64,000 nucleotides of DNA from Rhodoluna sp. (GTDB taxonomy: Bacteria; Actinomycetota; Actinomycetes; Actinomycetales; Microbacteriaceae): positions 105,160 to 169,159 of the forward strand of contig NZ_JAHEDV010000003.1 of NCBI RefSeq assembly GCF_024641065.1. Reading direction: 5' to 3'. The notes under the pieces are model-generated. The model saw only the letters and a program-made list of their open reading frames with translations, made no database searches and was not told the DNA's origin. How positions within the stretch are numbered: the first letter of the stretch is position 1; each line of letters opens with the position of its first letter. The translations under genes were made by a program, and so were the position numbers. Below are positions 1-8,637 of this stretch, piece after piece.

Positions 1-314
1 CCTCGGCTTACGCTGGCTCAATTGTGACCACGTTCTCAGTGCCTTCCTCAGTTTCAGCGACTGTTCCGGCCGGCTGGAAGAAAGTAGGCAGCACCTACAC
101 ATGTACTCCAGCAGATTATGGAGTCAAGACCCGCCAGTCGGTTGCCAAGACTAAGACATACCTAGGAAAGTCTTGTGTGCTCACTCCATCAAAGGTGATT
201 ACCGCTGGTTTGAAGGTAACCGTGAAGAATGTCTGGAAGCGCACCAATGCAAAGACTCAGGTCTCTGTCGGTGACCAGAAGCGAACTGCAGTAATTACCC
301 TTCGCACGAGCTAA
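1..314 (+). CDS. C-terminal end of a probable secreted/surface protein (partial)
   Basis: The reading frame is open from the left edge to the TAA at 312-314, so only about 103 C-terminal residues are visible. They are rich in Thr, Val, Ser and Lys, contain a Cys pair (CTP and SCV contexts) and read as a beta-sandwich surface module like those ending other exported proteins in this window. No catalytic motif is visible. An internal ATG at 24 is unlikely to be the start because the frame continues upstream. A strong terminator follows directly. The function is unknown. Confidence 0.6.
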   Translation, partial: SAYAGSIVTTFSVPSSVSATVPAGWKKVGSTYTCTPADYGVKTRQSVAKTKTYLGKSCVLTPSKVITAGLKVTVKNVWKRTNAKTQVSVGDQKRTAVITLRTS

Positions 315-325
315 GAACCACAATT

Positions 326-364
326 AAGAAACCCCGCTTGGCCAAGTGCCAAACGGGGTTTCTT
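326..364. terminator. Bidirectional rho-independent terminator
   Basis: An 11-bp perfect stem (326-336 with 354-364), with a CCCCG/CGGGG core, is flanked by A-rich and T-rich runs. It sits between the convergent ends of the partial secreted-protein gene and the sucrose phosphorylase gene, so it can serve both strands. Confidence 0.85.
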
Positions 365-382
365 ATTTGCTAAATTATTGAA

Positions 383-1852
383 TTACTGTGCTGAACCCAG
401 CGCTTCGACTGAGTCGTAGCTACGAGTGCCAGAGCCATCTCTGACTGAGATCTCGAACTTGGCTGCCCCAACAGCAGTTGAGAAGCGAAGTTCGATTGAG
501 TCTGATCCGTTAACCCAACCTAGACGCATTGAGTCTTCGCCGGTGACCTCATAGCTGAATTGACCTTCGAACACAGGCAGCTTGCGCAGGCGGGCAAGAG
601 CAATGATGGCCTGGGTTACTGGCTGCTTCAAAGCAACTTCAATCTCAGCCGGGGTGTAGTTGTGACGGTTAACATCGCGACCCTGACCGGTCTTATTGAA
701 GAGCTCAACGTCATCTTGGCCGTTAAGAAGACCTACGTAATAAACCTGAGGCTCGCCTGGCAAGAAGAACTGCACTGCACGCATGATTGTGTAAGCAGTG
801 TCGTCGGCGACGATGTTTGGCAAGGTTGCGTTGATTTGGTGAGGCAAGCTAAACCACTGTGGAATCACCGAGGCGATTGCTGAGTGACCGTTGGTGTTCT
901 CTTCAGCCTTCTTGAAAATGAATGCCATTTCATCCTGGGTAATTAGCCCTGGGCGACCGTTGATTGGGCCGCCATCAATAACGCCATAACCGTCGTGAGT
1001 GTCAAGAACGTTTAGGCAGTTATCTGGGCGAATCTCGAACCAGTTCTTTAGACGGTCAACAGTGCCGGTGAAGAATGAGTGCAAAAGTAGCGGTGCAGTC
1101 TGAAAGTCATAGATCAAGTCGACCAGCGGGGCGATGTCTAGCTGCTGTGTGTAGTGGGCGTGAACCTCAACTAGCACGCGCATGCCGTATGACTGAATCA
1201 GTTCGGTGATTTCTTCAACGAACTTTAGAGTCTCTGGCGTCATGAACGAGTCAGTGCCTGGGGTCTTAACTGCGTAGCCCACTGCATCAAGGCGAACAAC
1301 TTTTACGCCACCCGACTGCAATGCCTCAAGAACACTCTTTAGGTATGCCTGACCCTTTTCGTGGTTGATGTCAATGTCAACCTGAGAAGGCATAAAGGTG
1401 GTCCACACCAAACGGCGCTTGCCAGCAACTTCATATGCGGTGAATGGCATGCCTGGGCGTGGTCGGTAGAAAGATGTGATGCCGGCTTCGGTGCCACCAT
1501 CTGGGAACACGGTGTCGAAAGTTAGGAACAGGCCGGCGTAGTCAGAAGCATCGCCCTTTTCTTGCCAGTCGATAAATTCTGGTGAGAGAGCTGACGCGTG
1601 GTTAACAATGAGATCTGCGGTGAGTTCGTGAGTCTGTGAAATGCGCTTGAAGTCAGCCCAGTTGCCTAGGCGTGGGTCAACAATCTTGTGGTCGATTGGG
1701 TCGAAGCCAGCGTCGTCGCCGTCATACGGGTGAAAGAAGGGCAGAACATGGATGCCGTTGAAATCTTTCAGTGGGCCGGCAAGCAATTTTTCGATTTCGC
1801 CAAGGTTGCCGCCAACGCGTTCGGCATAAACCAGGATGCTCGCACCAGTCAT
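383..1852 (-). CDS. Sucrose phosphorylase (GH13 subfamily 18)
   Basis: A 489-residue cytoplasmic GH13 enzyme expected to convert sucrose and phosphate to alpha-glucose-1-phosphate and fructose. The family signature with HPYDGDDAGFDP near residues 41-52 is present. Asp189 (in VVRLDAVGY) is the expected nucleophile, Glu229 (in VLVEVHAHY) the acid/base, and a later DTHDGYG supplies the third carboxylate; the spacing closely matches Bifidobacterium sucrose phosphorylase. An upstream in-frame ATG at 1906 exists, but GGAGGA lies 5-6 nt before the ATG at 1852, which decides the start. A relative such as a glucosylglycerate or sucrose-6F-phosphate phosphorylase cannot be excluded by eye. The fructose product could feed central metabolism; the fructose PTS 27 kb away handles external sugar. 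Confidence 0.88.
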   Translation of the reverse strand: MTGASILVYAERVGGNLGEIEKLLAGPLKDFNGIHVLPFFHPYDGDDAGFDPIDHKIVDPRLGNWADFKRISQTHELTADLIVNHASALSPEFIDWQEKGDASDYAGLFLTFDTVFPDGGTEAGITSFYRPRPGMPFTAYEVAGKRRLVWTTFMPSQVDIDINHEKGQAYLKSVLEALQSGGVKVVRLDAVGYAVKTPGTDSFMTPETLKFVEEITELIQSYGMRVLVEVHAHYTQQLDIAPLVDLIYDFQTAPLLLHSFFTGTVDRLKNWFEIRPDNCLNVLDTHDGYGVIDGGPINGRPGLITQDEMAFIFKKAEENTNGHSAIASVIPQWFSLPHQINATLPNIVADDTAYTIMRAVQFFLPGEPQVYYVGLLNGQDDVELFNKTGQGRDVNRHNYTPAEIEVALKQPVTQAIIALARLRKLPVFEGQFSYEVTGEDSMRLGWVNGSDSIELRFSTAVGAAKFEISVRDGSGTRSYDSVEALGSAQ

Positions 1853-2056
1853 TTTTCCTCCATTTGTCAGCGCTTTCAGATTCAAGAGAGCGCGCAACGA
1901 AACCAATTGTTCTTCGCTAATGATATAGGAATATAAGGGCTTACATTTCTGAAATCAATGCATCGTTTGGCTAACGTTATCTGCCCATTCCCATTTGCTG
2001 ATTCACGGGTAAAATTGCAGTGTTGCCTTCGCAACTTTCAACCCAAGGAGCACTCG

Positions 2057-3244
2057 ATGTCTGAACTACGCCAGGTGCGACCTAAAACCGAGGGCTGGAA
2101 GCAGAAGAAAGACGCTGACGGAAAACCTCTGCTGATGTTCGCCGAACCTAAGCGAGGAAAGCCTCCGGTTCACCTGGTTGACCTAACCGCCGAAGAGCGC
2201 GCCGAACGCATGAAAGAACTGGGTGTTCCAGCTTTTCGAGCCAAGCAAATCGCCGCTCACTATTTCTCTAAATACACCAGTGATCCAGCCCAAATGACCG
2301 ACCTTCCGGCTGCTGGCCGCGAAGAACTCGTCTCTAGCCTGTTGCCACCGCTGCTTACTGAAGTCAAACGTCTACAGACAGACAACGGTGACACCATCAA
2401 GTTTTTGTGGCGCCTATTCGATGGTGCTTTGGTCGAATCAGTTCTCATGCGCTACACCGGCCGAATCACACTTTGTATTTCATCCCAGGCCGGTTGTGGC
2501 ATGAACTGCCCGTTCTGCGCAACTGGCCAAGCCGGCCTTACCCGCAACATGTCTGCCGGTGAAATCATCGAGCAAATTGTTCGCGCCAATCAAGTAATTG
2601 CTGCGGGTGAGCTTGGTGGCAGCAAGGCAAAACTTGCTGATTCACCAGACCGCGTCAGCAACATCGTGTTTATGGGTATGGGCGAGCCACTGGCCAACTA
2701 CAACCGCGTCATGACCGCTGTTCGCACGATGTTGGCACCGCAACCTGAGGGCCTTGGCATGTCAGCCCGAGGTGTCACGGTTTCGACTGTCGGCCTGGTG
2801 CCAGCAATTCACAAGCTTGCCGAAGAGAACATCCCAGTGACATTCGCGCTGTCTTTGCACGCCCCAGACGACGAGCTGCGCGACGAACTCATTCCCGTGA
2901 ATTCAAAGTGGAAGGTTGATGAGGCTCTCGATGCCGCCCGCAACTATTTTGAGAAGACTGGCCGTCGAGTCTCAATTGAATACGCACTGATCAAAGACAT
3001 GAATGACCACGGATGGCGCGCCGACCTGCTCGCCGAAAAGCTGAACGCGCGTGGCAAAGGTTGGGTGCACGTCAACCCGATTCCGCTAAACCCAACCCCG
3101 GGTTCGATTTGGACAGCATCTACTAAAGCAACCACAGATGAGTTTGTGCGTCGCCTTGAGAAAGCCGGAATTCCGACAACTCTTCGTGATACCCGCGGCA
3201 AAGAAATCGATGGCGCCTGCGGTCAGTTAGCTGCCGCTGACTAA
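2057..3244 (+). CDS. rlmN: 23S rRNA/tRNA adenine-C2 methyltransferase RlmN
   Basis: A 395-residue radical SAM enzyme that methylates C2 of A2503 in 23S rRNA and A37 in some tRNAs. The CxxxCxxC iron-sulfur motif is Cys147, Cys151 and Cys154 (CGMNCPFC), followed by a GMGEP SAM-binding motif and the C-terminal catalytic Cys in the DGACGQL context typical of RlmN. The frame extends to 1958, but AAGGAG sits about 7 nt before the ATG at 2057, so that start is preferred. Its 3' end overlaps the convergent nitroreductase gene by 18 nt. Confidence 0.95.
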   Translation: MSELRQVRPKTEGWKQKKDADGKPLLMFAEPKRGKPPVHLVDLTAEERAERMKELGVPAFRAKQIAAHYFSKYTSDPAQMTDLPAAGREELVSSLLPPLLTEVKRLQTDNGDTIKFLWRLFDGALVESVLMRYTGRITLCISSQAGCGMNCPFCATGQAGLTRNMSAGEIIEQIVRANQVIAAGELGGSKAKLADSPDRVSNIVFMGMGEPLANYNRVMTAVRTMLAPQPEGLGMSARGVTVSTVGLVPAIHKLAEENIPVTFALSLHAPDDELRDELIPVNSKWKVDEALDAARNYFEKTGRRVSIEYALIKDMNDHGWRADLLAEKLNARGKGWVHVNPIPLNPTPGSIWTASTKATTDEFVRRLEKAGIPTTLRDTRGKEIDGACGQLAAAD

Positions 3245-4033
3245 GACCAAGATGTTGTTGTCGTCATCTGATGGCGGTTGCTTACCGGAGTCTTTATCTT
3301 TCAACTTGGCCTTGATCTCGGCAATGTCGAGTCGGTTGGCCTGAAAGCCATTTACCGCCGCGTCTGATGGGTAGCCAATGGCAAGCCCACACAGCAAGCG
3401 ATATTGCGTTGGAATCTCGAATTCATCGCAAATTACATCTGCCCAAATACCGACCGCTCCCTGAGCGCAGGTGCCTAGCCCGCGAGCGTGTGCTCCAAGC
3501 ATTAGGTTTTGCATGAATAAGCCGGCATCGCTGGTGGCATAGCCGCCGAGTGCCTTGTGGGTGAAAATGAACAGCTCAACCGGTGCACCAAAAAATTCGT
3601 AGTTGCGTGCCCACTGAGCATCGCGGCCTTTTGCATCACCGCGTGCAACTCCGAGCATTGAATAGAGTTCGCGCCCGACTCGTTGAGCACGACCCTTTAG
3701 GTCGGCAGGGTAGGGCTTGGCAATTATTGCGTTGCTGGTTGGTAGGCCAACGCGCGTGACCGCCAACTTTAACTTCGCCAATACACCGCCGGTTCTTGCA
3801 GCCGAAAGCGCGTTCCAGCGGCGCAAAAACTCGGCGCTTATTCGGTCACGCACTTCATCCGTGGCGATTGCCACCAGGTATGGCCGAGTGTTCGACCAAC
3901 TCGGGGCCGTCATGCCATCGGTCAATAGCTCGTCGATGATGGCAGGCGAAACCGGCGTCGAGAGAAAGTCGCGGGTTGATCGGCGTGAGGCGAGAAAGGC
4001 AGAGAACTCGGCTGGATTCATTTTTTCTGGCAT
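3227..4033 (-). CDS. Nitroreductase family protein
   Basis: A 268-residue FMN-dependent nitroreductase-fold protein. The RRSTRDF motif near the N-terminus, [10 protein letters not shown] around residue 42 and the late [11 protein letters not shown] and GYPSDAAV segments match the flavin-binding core. The physiological substrate cannot be told from sequence. The start is the first ATG; there is no clear ribosome-binding site, and a second ATG lies four codons downstream. The 3' end overlaps convergent rlmN. Confidence 0.85.
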   Translation of the reverse strand: MPEKMNPAEFSAFLASRRSTRDFLSTPVSPAIIDELLTDGMTAPSWSNTRPYLVAIATDEVRDRISAEFLRRWNALSAARTGGVLAKLKLAVTRVGLPTSNAIIAKPYPADLKGRAQRVGRELYSMLGVARGDAKGRDAQWARNYEFFGAPVELFIFTHKALGGYATSDAGLFMQNLMLGAHARGLGTCAQGAVGIWADVICDEFEIPTQYRLLCGLAIGYPSDAAVNGFQANRLDIAEIKAKLKDKDSGKQPPSDDDNNILVLVSGS

Positions 4034-4092
4034 AAGCCAAACCTACCCGTTAGGCTGGGAACAAAACTTATCAAGAGGGCATTGACTAAATC

Positions 4093-5133
4093 GTGAATAA
4101 CTTTGATGACATCCAGTTTGGCCTAGACACTTTCGGCGACATGACTGTCGCAATCGACGGAACTCCCGATTCTGCAGCCCAGGTGATTCGCAACATCGTG
4201 GCCCAGGCTGTGCTTGCTGATGAACTCGGCATTGACGCCTTCAACGTTGGCGAACACCACCGCGATGACTTTGCGGTTTCAGCACCCGACACAGTTTTGG
4301 CGGGCATCGCCACCGTTACCAAAAACATCAAGTTGGGCACCGGCGTCACAGTGCTCTCAAGTGAAGACCCGGTTCGAGTTTTTCAGCGATTTGCAACCTT
4401 GGATGCCCTGTCTAACGGCCGAGCCGAAATCACAGCTGGCCGTGGTTCGTTCACCGAGTCATTCCCGCTCTTCGGCTACCAACTGAGCGATTACAACATC
4501 TTGTTCGAAGAGAAACTAGAACTGCTGGTTGAGCTCTTTAAAGAGGGGCCAGTTACCTGGTCGGGCAAAACTCGAGCCTCATTGAACAACCAAGAGGTTT
4601 ATCCAAAAACTGAGTCAGGTGCGATGGCCATGAGAGTTGGCGTTGGCGGCAGCCCTGAGTCGGTTATTCGTGCAGCACGACTGGGCATTCCAATGGCACT
4701 CGCCATTATTGGCGGCGACCCGGCTCGTTTTGCCCCATTCGCGAAGCTCTATTACGACGCTCTTGAAAAGTTTGAGCGCCAGCCATTGCCAATTTCGATT
4801 CACTCACCGGGTCACGTTGCCGAGACTGACGAGGCTGCTGCTGAACAACTTTGGCCTTATTACGAGGGCTTTATAACTCGTCTCGGTAGTGAACGCGGCT
4901 GGGGCCCAGCCAGCTACCAAACTTTCATGGGCGAGGTTCAGCACGGATCGCTTTATGTGGGCTCACCTGAAACCGTTGCTCAAAAGATTGCCTATGCCAT
5001 CAAGGCGGTTGGTGCTTCTAGATTCGATCTTAAATACGCAAGCGGGCCAGTGCCTCACGAATACCTGATGCGTTCAATCGAACTTTATGCAACCCAGGTA
5101 ATTCCTCGCGTTCGCGAACTGCTATCAAAGTAG
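4093..5133 (+). CDS. LLM-class (luciferase-like) flavin-dependent oxidoreductase
   Basis: A 346-residue member of the bacterial luciferase-like monooxygenase family, an F420- or FMN-dependent TIM barrel. Visible family segments are VGEHHRDDFAVSAP, LGTGVTVLSSEDPVR and a GRGSFTESFPLFGY segment typical of the group. The start is GTG at 4093; AGAGGG lies 13 nt upstream, which is long for a ribosome-binding site, so leaderless translation is possible. It is divergent from the nitroreductase gene, with a 59-nt shared upstream region. The substrate is unknown. Confidence 0.87.
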   Translation: MNNFDDIQFGLDTFGDMTVAIDGTPDSAAQVIRNIVAQAVLADELGIDAFNVGEHHRDDFAVSAPDTVLAGIATVTKNIKLGTGVTVLSSEDPVRVFQRFATLDALSNGRAEITAGRGSFTESFPLFGYQLSDYNILFEEKLELLVELFKEGPVTWSGKTRASLNNQEVYPKTESGAMAMRVGVGGSPESVIRAARLGIPMALAIIGGDPARFAPFAKLYYDALEKFERQPLPISIHSPGHVAETDEAAAEQLWPYYEGFITRLGSERGWGPASYQTFMGEVQHGSLYVGSPETVAQKIAYAIKAVGASRFDLKYASGPVPHEYLMRSIELYATQVIPRVRELLSK

Positions 5134-5154
5134 TTCAGCGCTAGCTCTAGAGCT

Positions 5155-6165
5155 CTAAAGGGTTTCTAAGAACTTAACCATCACCGGGTAGGTTGCCTTG
5201 ATGCGGTTGGTGCTTTCGAGAACTGCAGCACCCTTGGTGTCAAAGTGTTTGCGAACCGCGTCGAGCACAACCTGAGCGCCGGTTCCGGCCATCAGCATTT
5301 CGCCACCAAGTGAAGTGGTCTGGCCAACACCGCGAGAATCCTCGTTGATTAGCAAACTTGCTGACTGGTGCGAAAGTGAATAGATGTGTGAGTGCACTCG
5401 GTAGCCAAGGTGAAGATCGGCCGAGTCATAAAGTTCGCGAAACTTATCTAGACCGTCGGCGATGCTCATGATCTTCCAACCCCGAGCAACTGCGAATGCC
5501 ATCACCTTGAGGTGCCACTTGAACATCTCGTTGCCCTTTACGCTCTTTGAAGGGCGCCATCCGTGGTGCATCGCCAAAACTTTTTCAGCCTTCGGAAACT
5601 CTTTGCTCAAACCCGCAATGATGCCAAAGGTGTCTTCTTGAGGTTTGGCCGGCAAGCTAAAGGCAATCTTGGTTGCCGTCGGCTTGAAAACATATTCGTT
5701 CTCAAGATTCTCTAGGTCATACCAAGCTGGGCAGCCGGTCATGCTCACGTTATTGATGCCCATGCCCTGAATAACCTCTAGGGTCAGTGCATCGCGAACC
5801 GAAGAAACCTCAATCTTGCTGTGAACCTCACGGATGAACTTCTCAGCGACCTCAGGAAACTTGAAGTCTTTAGGTGTCTGTGAAAGGTTGCCCTTCCATC
5901 CCAGCCCCATTGGAACAACCTTGCTGGTGATGCGCTCAAGGGTTATCGGAAAAACCTTGGGATAAATGCCAGCTTGGTAAGCCGGGCCACCACACAAAAT
6001 CACAGCACGTGCCTGGTTGAAGATCTCATAGCTGTCTTCGAAAATGGCCCGTCGATCGATGTTGACGATATCTTGGTCAACGTGCTTGCGAAGCAGGGCT
6101 CGTGCTCGGTGCCCGATTAGGTGATCGCCTGCATTTCGGTATGCGCCAGTAAGGGTCACGATCAT
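5155..6165 (-). CDS. Polysaccharide pyruvyltransferase-family protein
   Basis: About 336 residues, resembling the CsaB/WcaK polysaccharide pyruvyltransferase family, which adds ketal-pyruvate to cell-wall or exopolysaccharide sugars. Family-like segments are TGAYRNAGDHLI at the N-terminus, CGGPAYQAG in the middle and the late GYRVHSHIYSLSH. The frame is open up to 6207, but GGAG nine bases before the ATG at 6165 supports that start and the protein then begins directly in the first beta strand. It faces the envelope-glycan operon across a 133-nt divergent region, which fits a role in decorating the same glycan. Confidence 0.8.
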   Translation of the reverse strand: MIVTLTGAYRNAGDHLIGHRARALLRKHVDQDIVNIDRRAIFEDSYEIFNQARAVILCGGPAYQAGIYPKVFPITLERITSKVVPMGLGWKGNLSQTPKDFKFPEVAEKFIREVHSKIEVSSVRDALTLEVIQGMGINNVSMTGCPAWYDLENLENEYVFKPTATKIAFSLPAKPQEDTFGIIAGLSKEFPKAEKVLAMHHGWRPSKSVKGNEMFKWHLKVMAFAVARGWKIMSIADGLDKFRELYDSADLHLGYRVHSHIYSLSHQSASLLINEDSRGVGQTTSLGGEMLMAGTGAQVVLDAVRKHFDTKGAAVLESTNRIKATYPVMVKFLETL

Positions 6166-6298
6166 TCGAACCATCTCCAATCGGGGTAAGCCTTGCAATT
6201 CTCTCACATGTGGTTTCTCGGCCTAATAGGCTACGCAGCGTGCTGCGATTAGAGTTAAAACCAGTCTGTTCAGGCTGAAAATTGTTGAAAGTTGGGTA

Positions 6299-7495
6299 GT
6301 GCGATTGAATAAGTCGGCTGTGCTTGGGTTGCTTGAACCTCGCCGACTTTTCGGCATCGTTTCGCGTCGTCGAGCAATCGTTCAGCAAACCTTGGTCTAT
6401 CGAGCCGAACGCAAAAAGCCACTGCTCGAAGCAGCCCTTTTTCAATCTTTTGAAGGCGCAACCGTCGGCGACAGCCCGTTGCAAATTGCACTCGAGCTTG
6501 CCAAACGCAACACCGGGCTTGAGTTGTTTTATGTAGTCAAACAACCAACCCAGCAGGTTCCGGCAGGTCTGAGCAAAGTCATTTTTGGTTCACAAAAATG
6601 GTTGAGTCTCGTGGCTCGTGCAAAATACCTAACTGCGAATAACAACCTGCCAGAGTTCTTCAGTAAGCGCGACGGTCAGACCTATGTTCAAACTTGGCAT
6701 GGCACACCGCTAAAGCGACTCGGCCGAGACATTGAAACCAACGCGGCTTCACCGTTTTATATCGCTGCCATGGCTCGCGAAGCTGCCGGCTGGAACTACC
6801 TGATTTCACCAAGCAACTACTGCACTCAAATTCTTCCGCGTGCGCTCGGTTACCAAGGTGAGGTGCTTGAGGTCGGTTACCCGCGCAACGATCACCTGAG
6901 CGATTTGCATGCGGCAGCTATCCGTGCAAAATTGCGTGATCAACTTGGCGTAAAAGTTACCGAGACCCTCGTGCTTTATGCGCCAACCTGGCGAGACACC
7001 AAGCGCACTTCAACCGGTGCTTGGGCCGGGGTCAACTTCTTTGGCTCGGCTTCGAACCTGCCACAGGGTTTTCGTCTCGCTTTTCGAGGCCACAACAACA
7101 CTGCAAAAAACAACAGTGGAAAAACCGCCAACGGAGCCATTGACGTCACCAGCTACCCAGACATCACTGAGCTTTATTTGGCCGCAGATATTTTGGTCAC
7201 CGACTACTCGTCATCAATGTTTGATTTCAGTGTGACTGGCAAGCCGATGATGTTTCTGGTGCCCGACCTCGAAGAATACGAAGCTAATCGTGGCTTCTAT
7301 TTTGATTTCAGATCAGAGGCGCCGGGCAAGCTTTATGACAATGCCGAAGCGCTGATTGCTGACCTGCCGAAGGCCAAGCAAATAAACGCCGAATATGCCG
7401 GCAAATACGCCCAGTGGCGTCAAATGTTCAACCCGCTCGAAGATGGTCACGCTGCCGCTCGAACCGTAGACAAAGTTTGGGGCACCAAAGCATGA
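6299..7495 (+). CDS. CDP-glycerol glycerophosphotransferase family protein (TagF/TagB-like)
   Basis: A 398-residue GT-B-type enzyme of the PF04464 family, which transfers glycerol- or ribitol-phosphate from CDP-linked donors to teichoic-acid-like polymers. Signatures are QTWHGTPLKRLGRD (catalytic His region), YAPTWRD in the middle and the late VTDYSSSMFDF donor-binding motif. The GTG at 6299 is the longest start; TTG at 6305 is an alternative. The stop overlaps the next ATG (ATGA), marking translational coupling to the GT2 gene. It suggests a glycerol-phosphate-containing envelope polymer. Confidence 0.87.
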   Translation: MRLNKSAVLGLLEPRRLFGIVSRRRAIVQQTLVYRAERKKPLLEAALFQSFEGATVGDSPLQIALELAKRNTGLELFYVVKQPTQQVPAGLSKVIFGSQKWLSLVARAKYLTANNNLPEFFSKRDGQTYVQTWHGTPLKRLGRDIETNAASPFYIAAMAREAAGWNYLISPSNYCTQILPRALGYQGEVLEVGYPRNDHLSDLHAAAIRAKLRDQLGVKVTETLVLYAPTWRDTKRTSTGAWAGVNFFGSASNLPQGFRLAFRGHNNTAKNNSGKTANGAIDVTSYPDITELYLAADILVTDYSSSMFDFSVTGKPMMFLVPDLEEYEANRGFYFDFRSEAPGKLYDNAEALIADLPKAKQINAEYAGKYAQWRQMFNPLEDGHAAARTVDKVWGTKA

Positions 7496-8637
7496 GCCTA
7501 ATTATTAGAAAACTTAAGGTGCGCCTTCGCGAGCTAATCAAGTGGGTGCTCTTGGTCACTCCACTGCGTTCGGTCTTGCGCTTCTTGGTTATGCGCCCGC
7601 TGTGGTTCATTATCTTCAAAACCACCAAGCAAAACCCGGCGCTACCAAAAGTTTCGATCGTTATGCCGGTTTGGAATAACAAAACTTTGGTTGGCGATGC
7701 CATTCGTTCAGCGCGTGCTCAGAGCTGGGCCAACATTGAGATTCTGATCACCGACGATGGCTCTACCGATGGCTCGGGTGCAATTCTCGATCGATTCGCA
7801 CTCAAGACTCCGCAGCTTCAGGTTTTTCATCAAAAAAATGCTGGCCCGGGTGCCGCTCGAAACAACTCAATCAAGCACATCACCGACAGTGAATACCTAG
7901 TCTTTTTAGACTCGGATGACTTGCTGCCTATCCATGGTGTTCGCCGTTTGGTTGAGAGTGCCGAGCAGTCGGGTTCGCCGCTGGTTATCGGAAAAATCGA
8001 GCGCTTCGACGGTGTTAGACGTTTTCAGCGTCGCGACAACATGCACGTTTATCGCGAGAGCCGTCAGGCAATCTCGATTGACGATGAACCCGAAGTTCTC
8101 TCAGATGCAAACATCAGCGCCAAGTTGTTCAACATGCAGTTTTGGAACGATCACAAACTCAGCTTTCCTGAGGGCGTTGTCTATGAAGACATGACGGTTG
8201 TGGTCACCGCATATCTCACCGTAAAGCAGTTTGACATTGTCTCTGATTGTGTAAACCTCTGGCGCGTGCGTGGTGAGGGGCAGTCAATCACCCAGCGTCG
8301 CACCGAACTCAAATCGCTGGCCGATCGCCTAACCGCCATTGAACGCATTGCATCGCAGGTTAGCGTCGAACAGAATGCCGGTCGCATCTCGGCCAATGTT
8401 CTTCGCAAATATCTAACACGAATCATCACGCTCGACTTGCAGCTCTTCGTGATTTCGATTGCCGGTGCCAGCCCCGAATTCTTTGACGAGTTCAAAACCC
8501 GCGCAGGCCAGCTGCTTGCATCTGCCACGGATGAAATCTGGGCGGCAGCTAAGGGAGCACACAAAGATTTGGTTCGCCTAGCTGTCACTGGCTCGCGCGA
8601 AGAGGTTATCCGAGCAATTAGGGCACGTGGGCTATGA
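7492..8637 (+). CDS. Glycosyltransferase family 2
   Basis: A 381-residue inverting GT-A glycosyltransferase. A basic, hydrophobic N-terminal segment (about residues 1-40) may associate with the membrane and is followed by VSIVMPVWNN, the DDGSTDGSG nucleotide-binding motif and the DSDD metal-binding motif. The ATG at 7492 overlaps the upstream stop by 4 nt; the frame extends to 7414 but that would lie inside the TagF-like gene. The donor sugar is unknown. It is second in a tightly overlapping operon. Confidence 0.87.
   Translation: MSLIIRKLKVRLRELIKWVLLVTPLRSVLRFLVMRPLWFIIFKTTKQNPALPKVSIVMPVWNNKTLVGDAIRSARAQSWANIEILITDDGSTDGSGAILDRFALKTPQLQVFHQKNAGPGAARNNSIKHITDSEYLVFLDSDDLLPIHGVRRLVESAEQSGSPLVIGKIERFDGVRRFQRRDNMHVYRESRQAISIDDEPEVLSDANISAKLFNMQFWNDHKLSFPEGVVYEDMTVVVTAYLTVKQFDIVSDCVNLWRVRGEGQSITQRRTELKSLADRLTAIERIASQVSVEQNAGRISANVLRKYLTRIITLDLQLFVISIAGASPEFFDEFKTRAGQLLASATDEIWAAAKGAHKDLVRLAVTGSREEVIRAIRARGL

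Noticed and set aside
560..883. Plus-strand open frame inside the sucrose phosphorylase gene
   Set aside because: It is antisense to a well-supported enzyme with conserved active-site residues and has no protein features of its own; the same holds for the many antisense frames in other genes.
5134..5154. Short palindrome (GCTCTAGAGC) between convergent genes
   Set aside because: The arms are only five bases and there is no T-tail, so calling a terminator is not justified.
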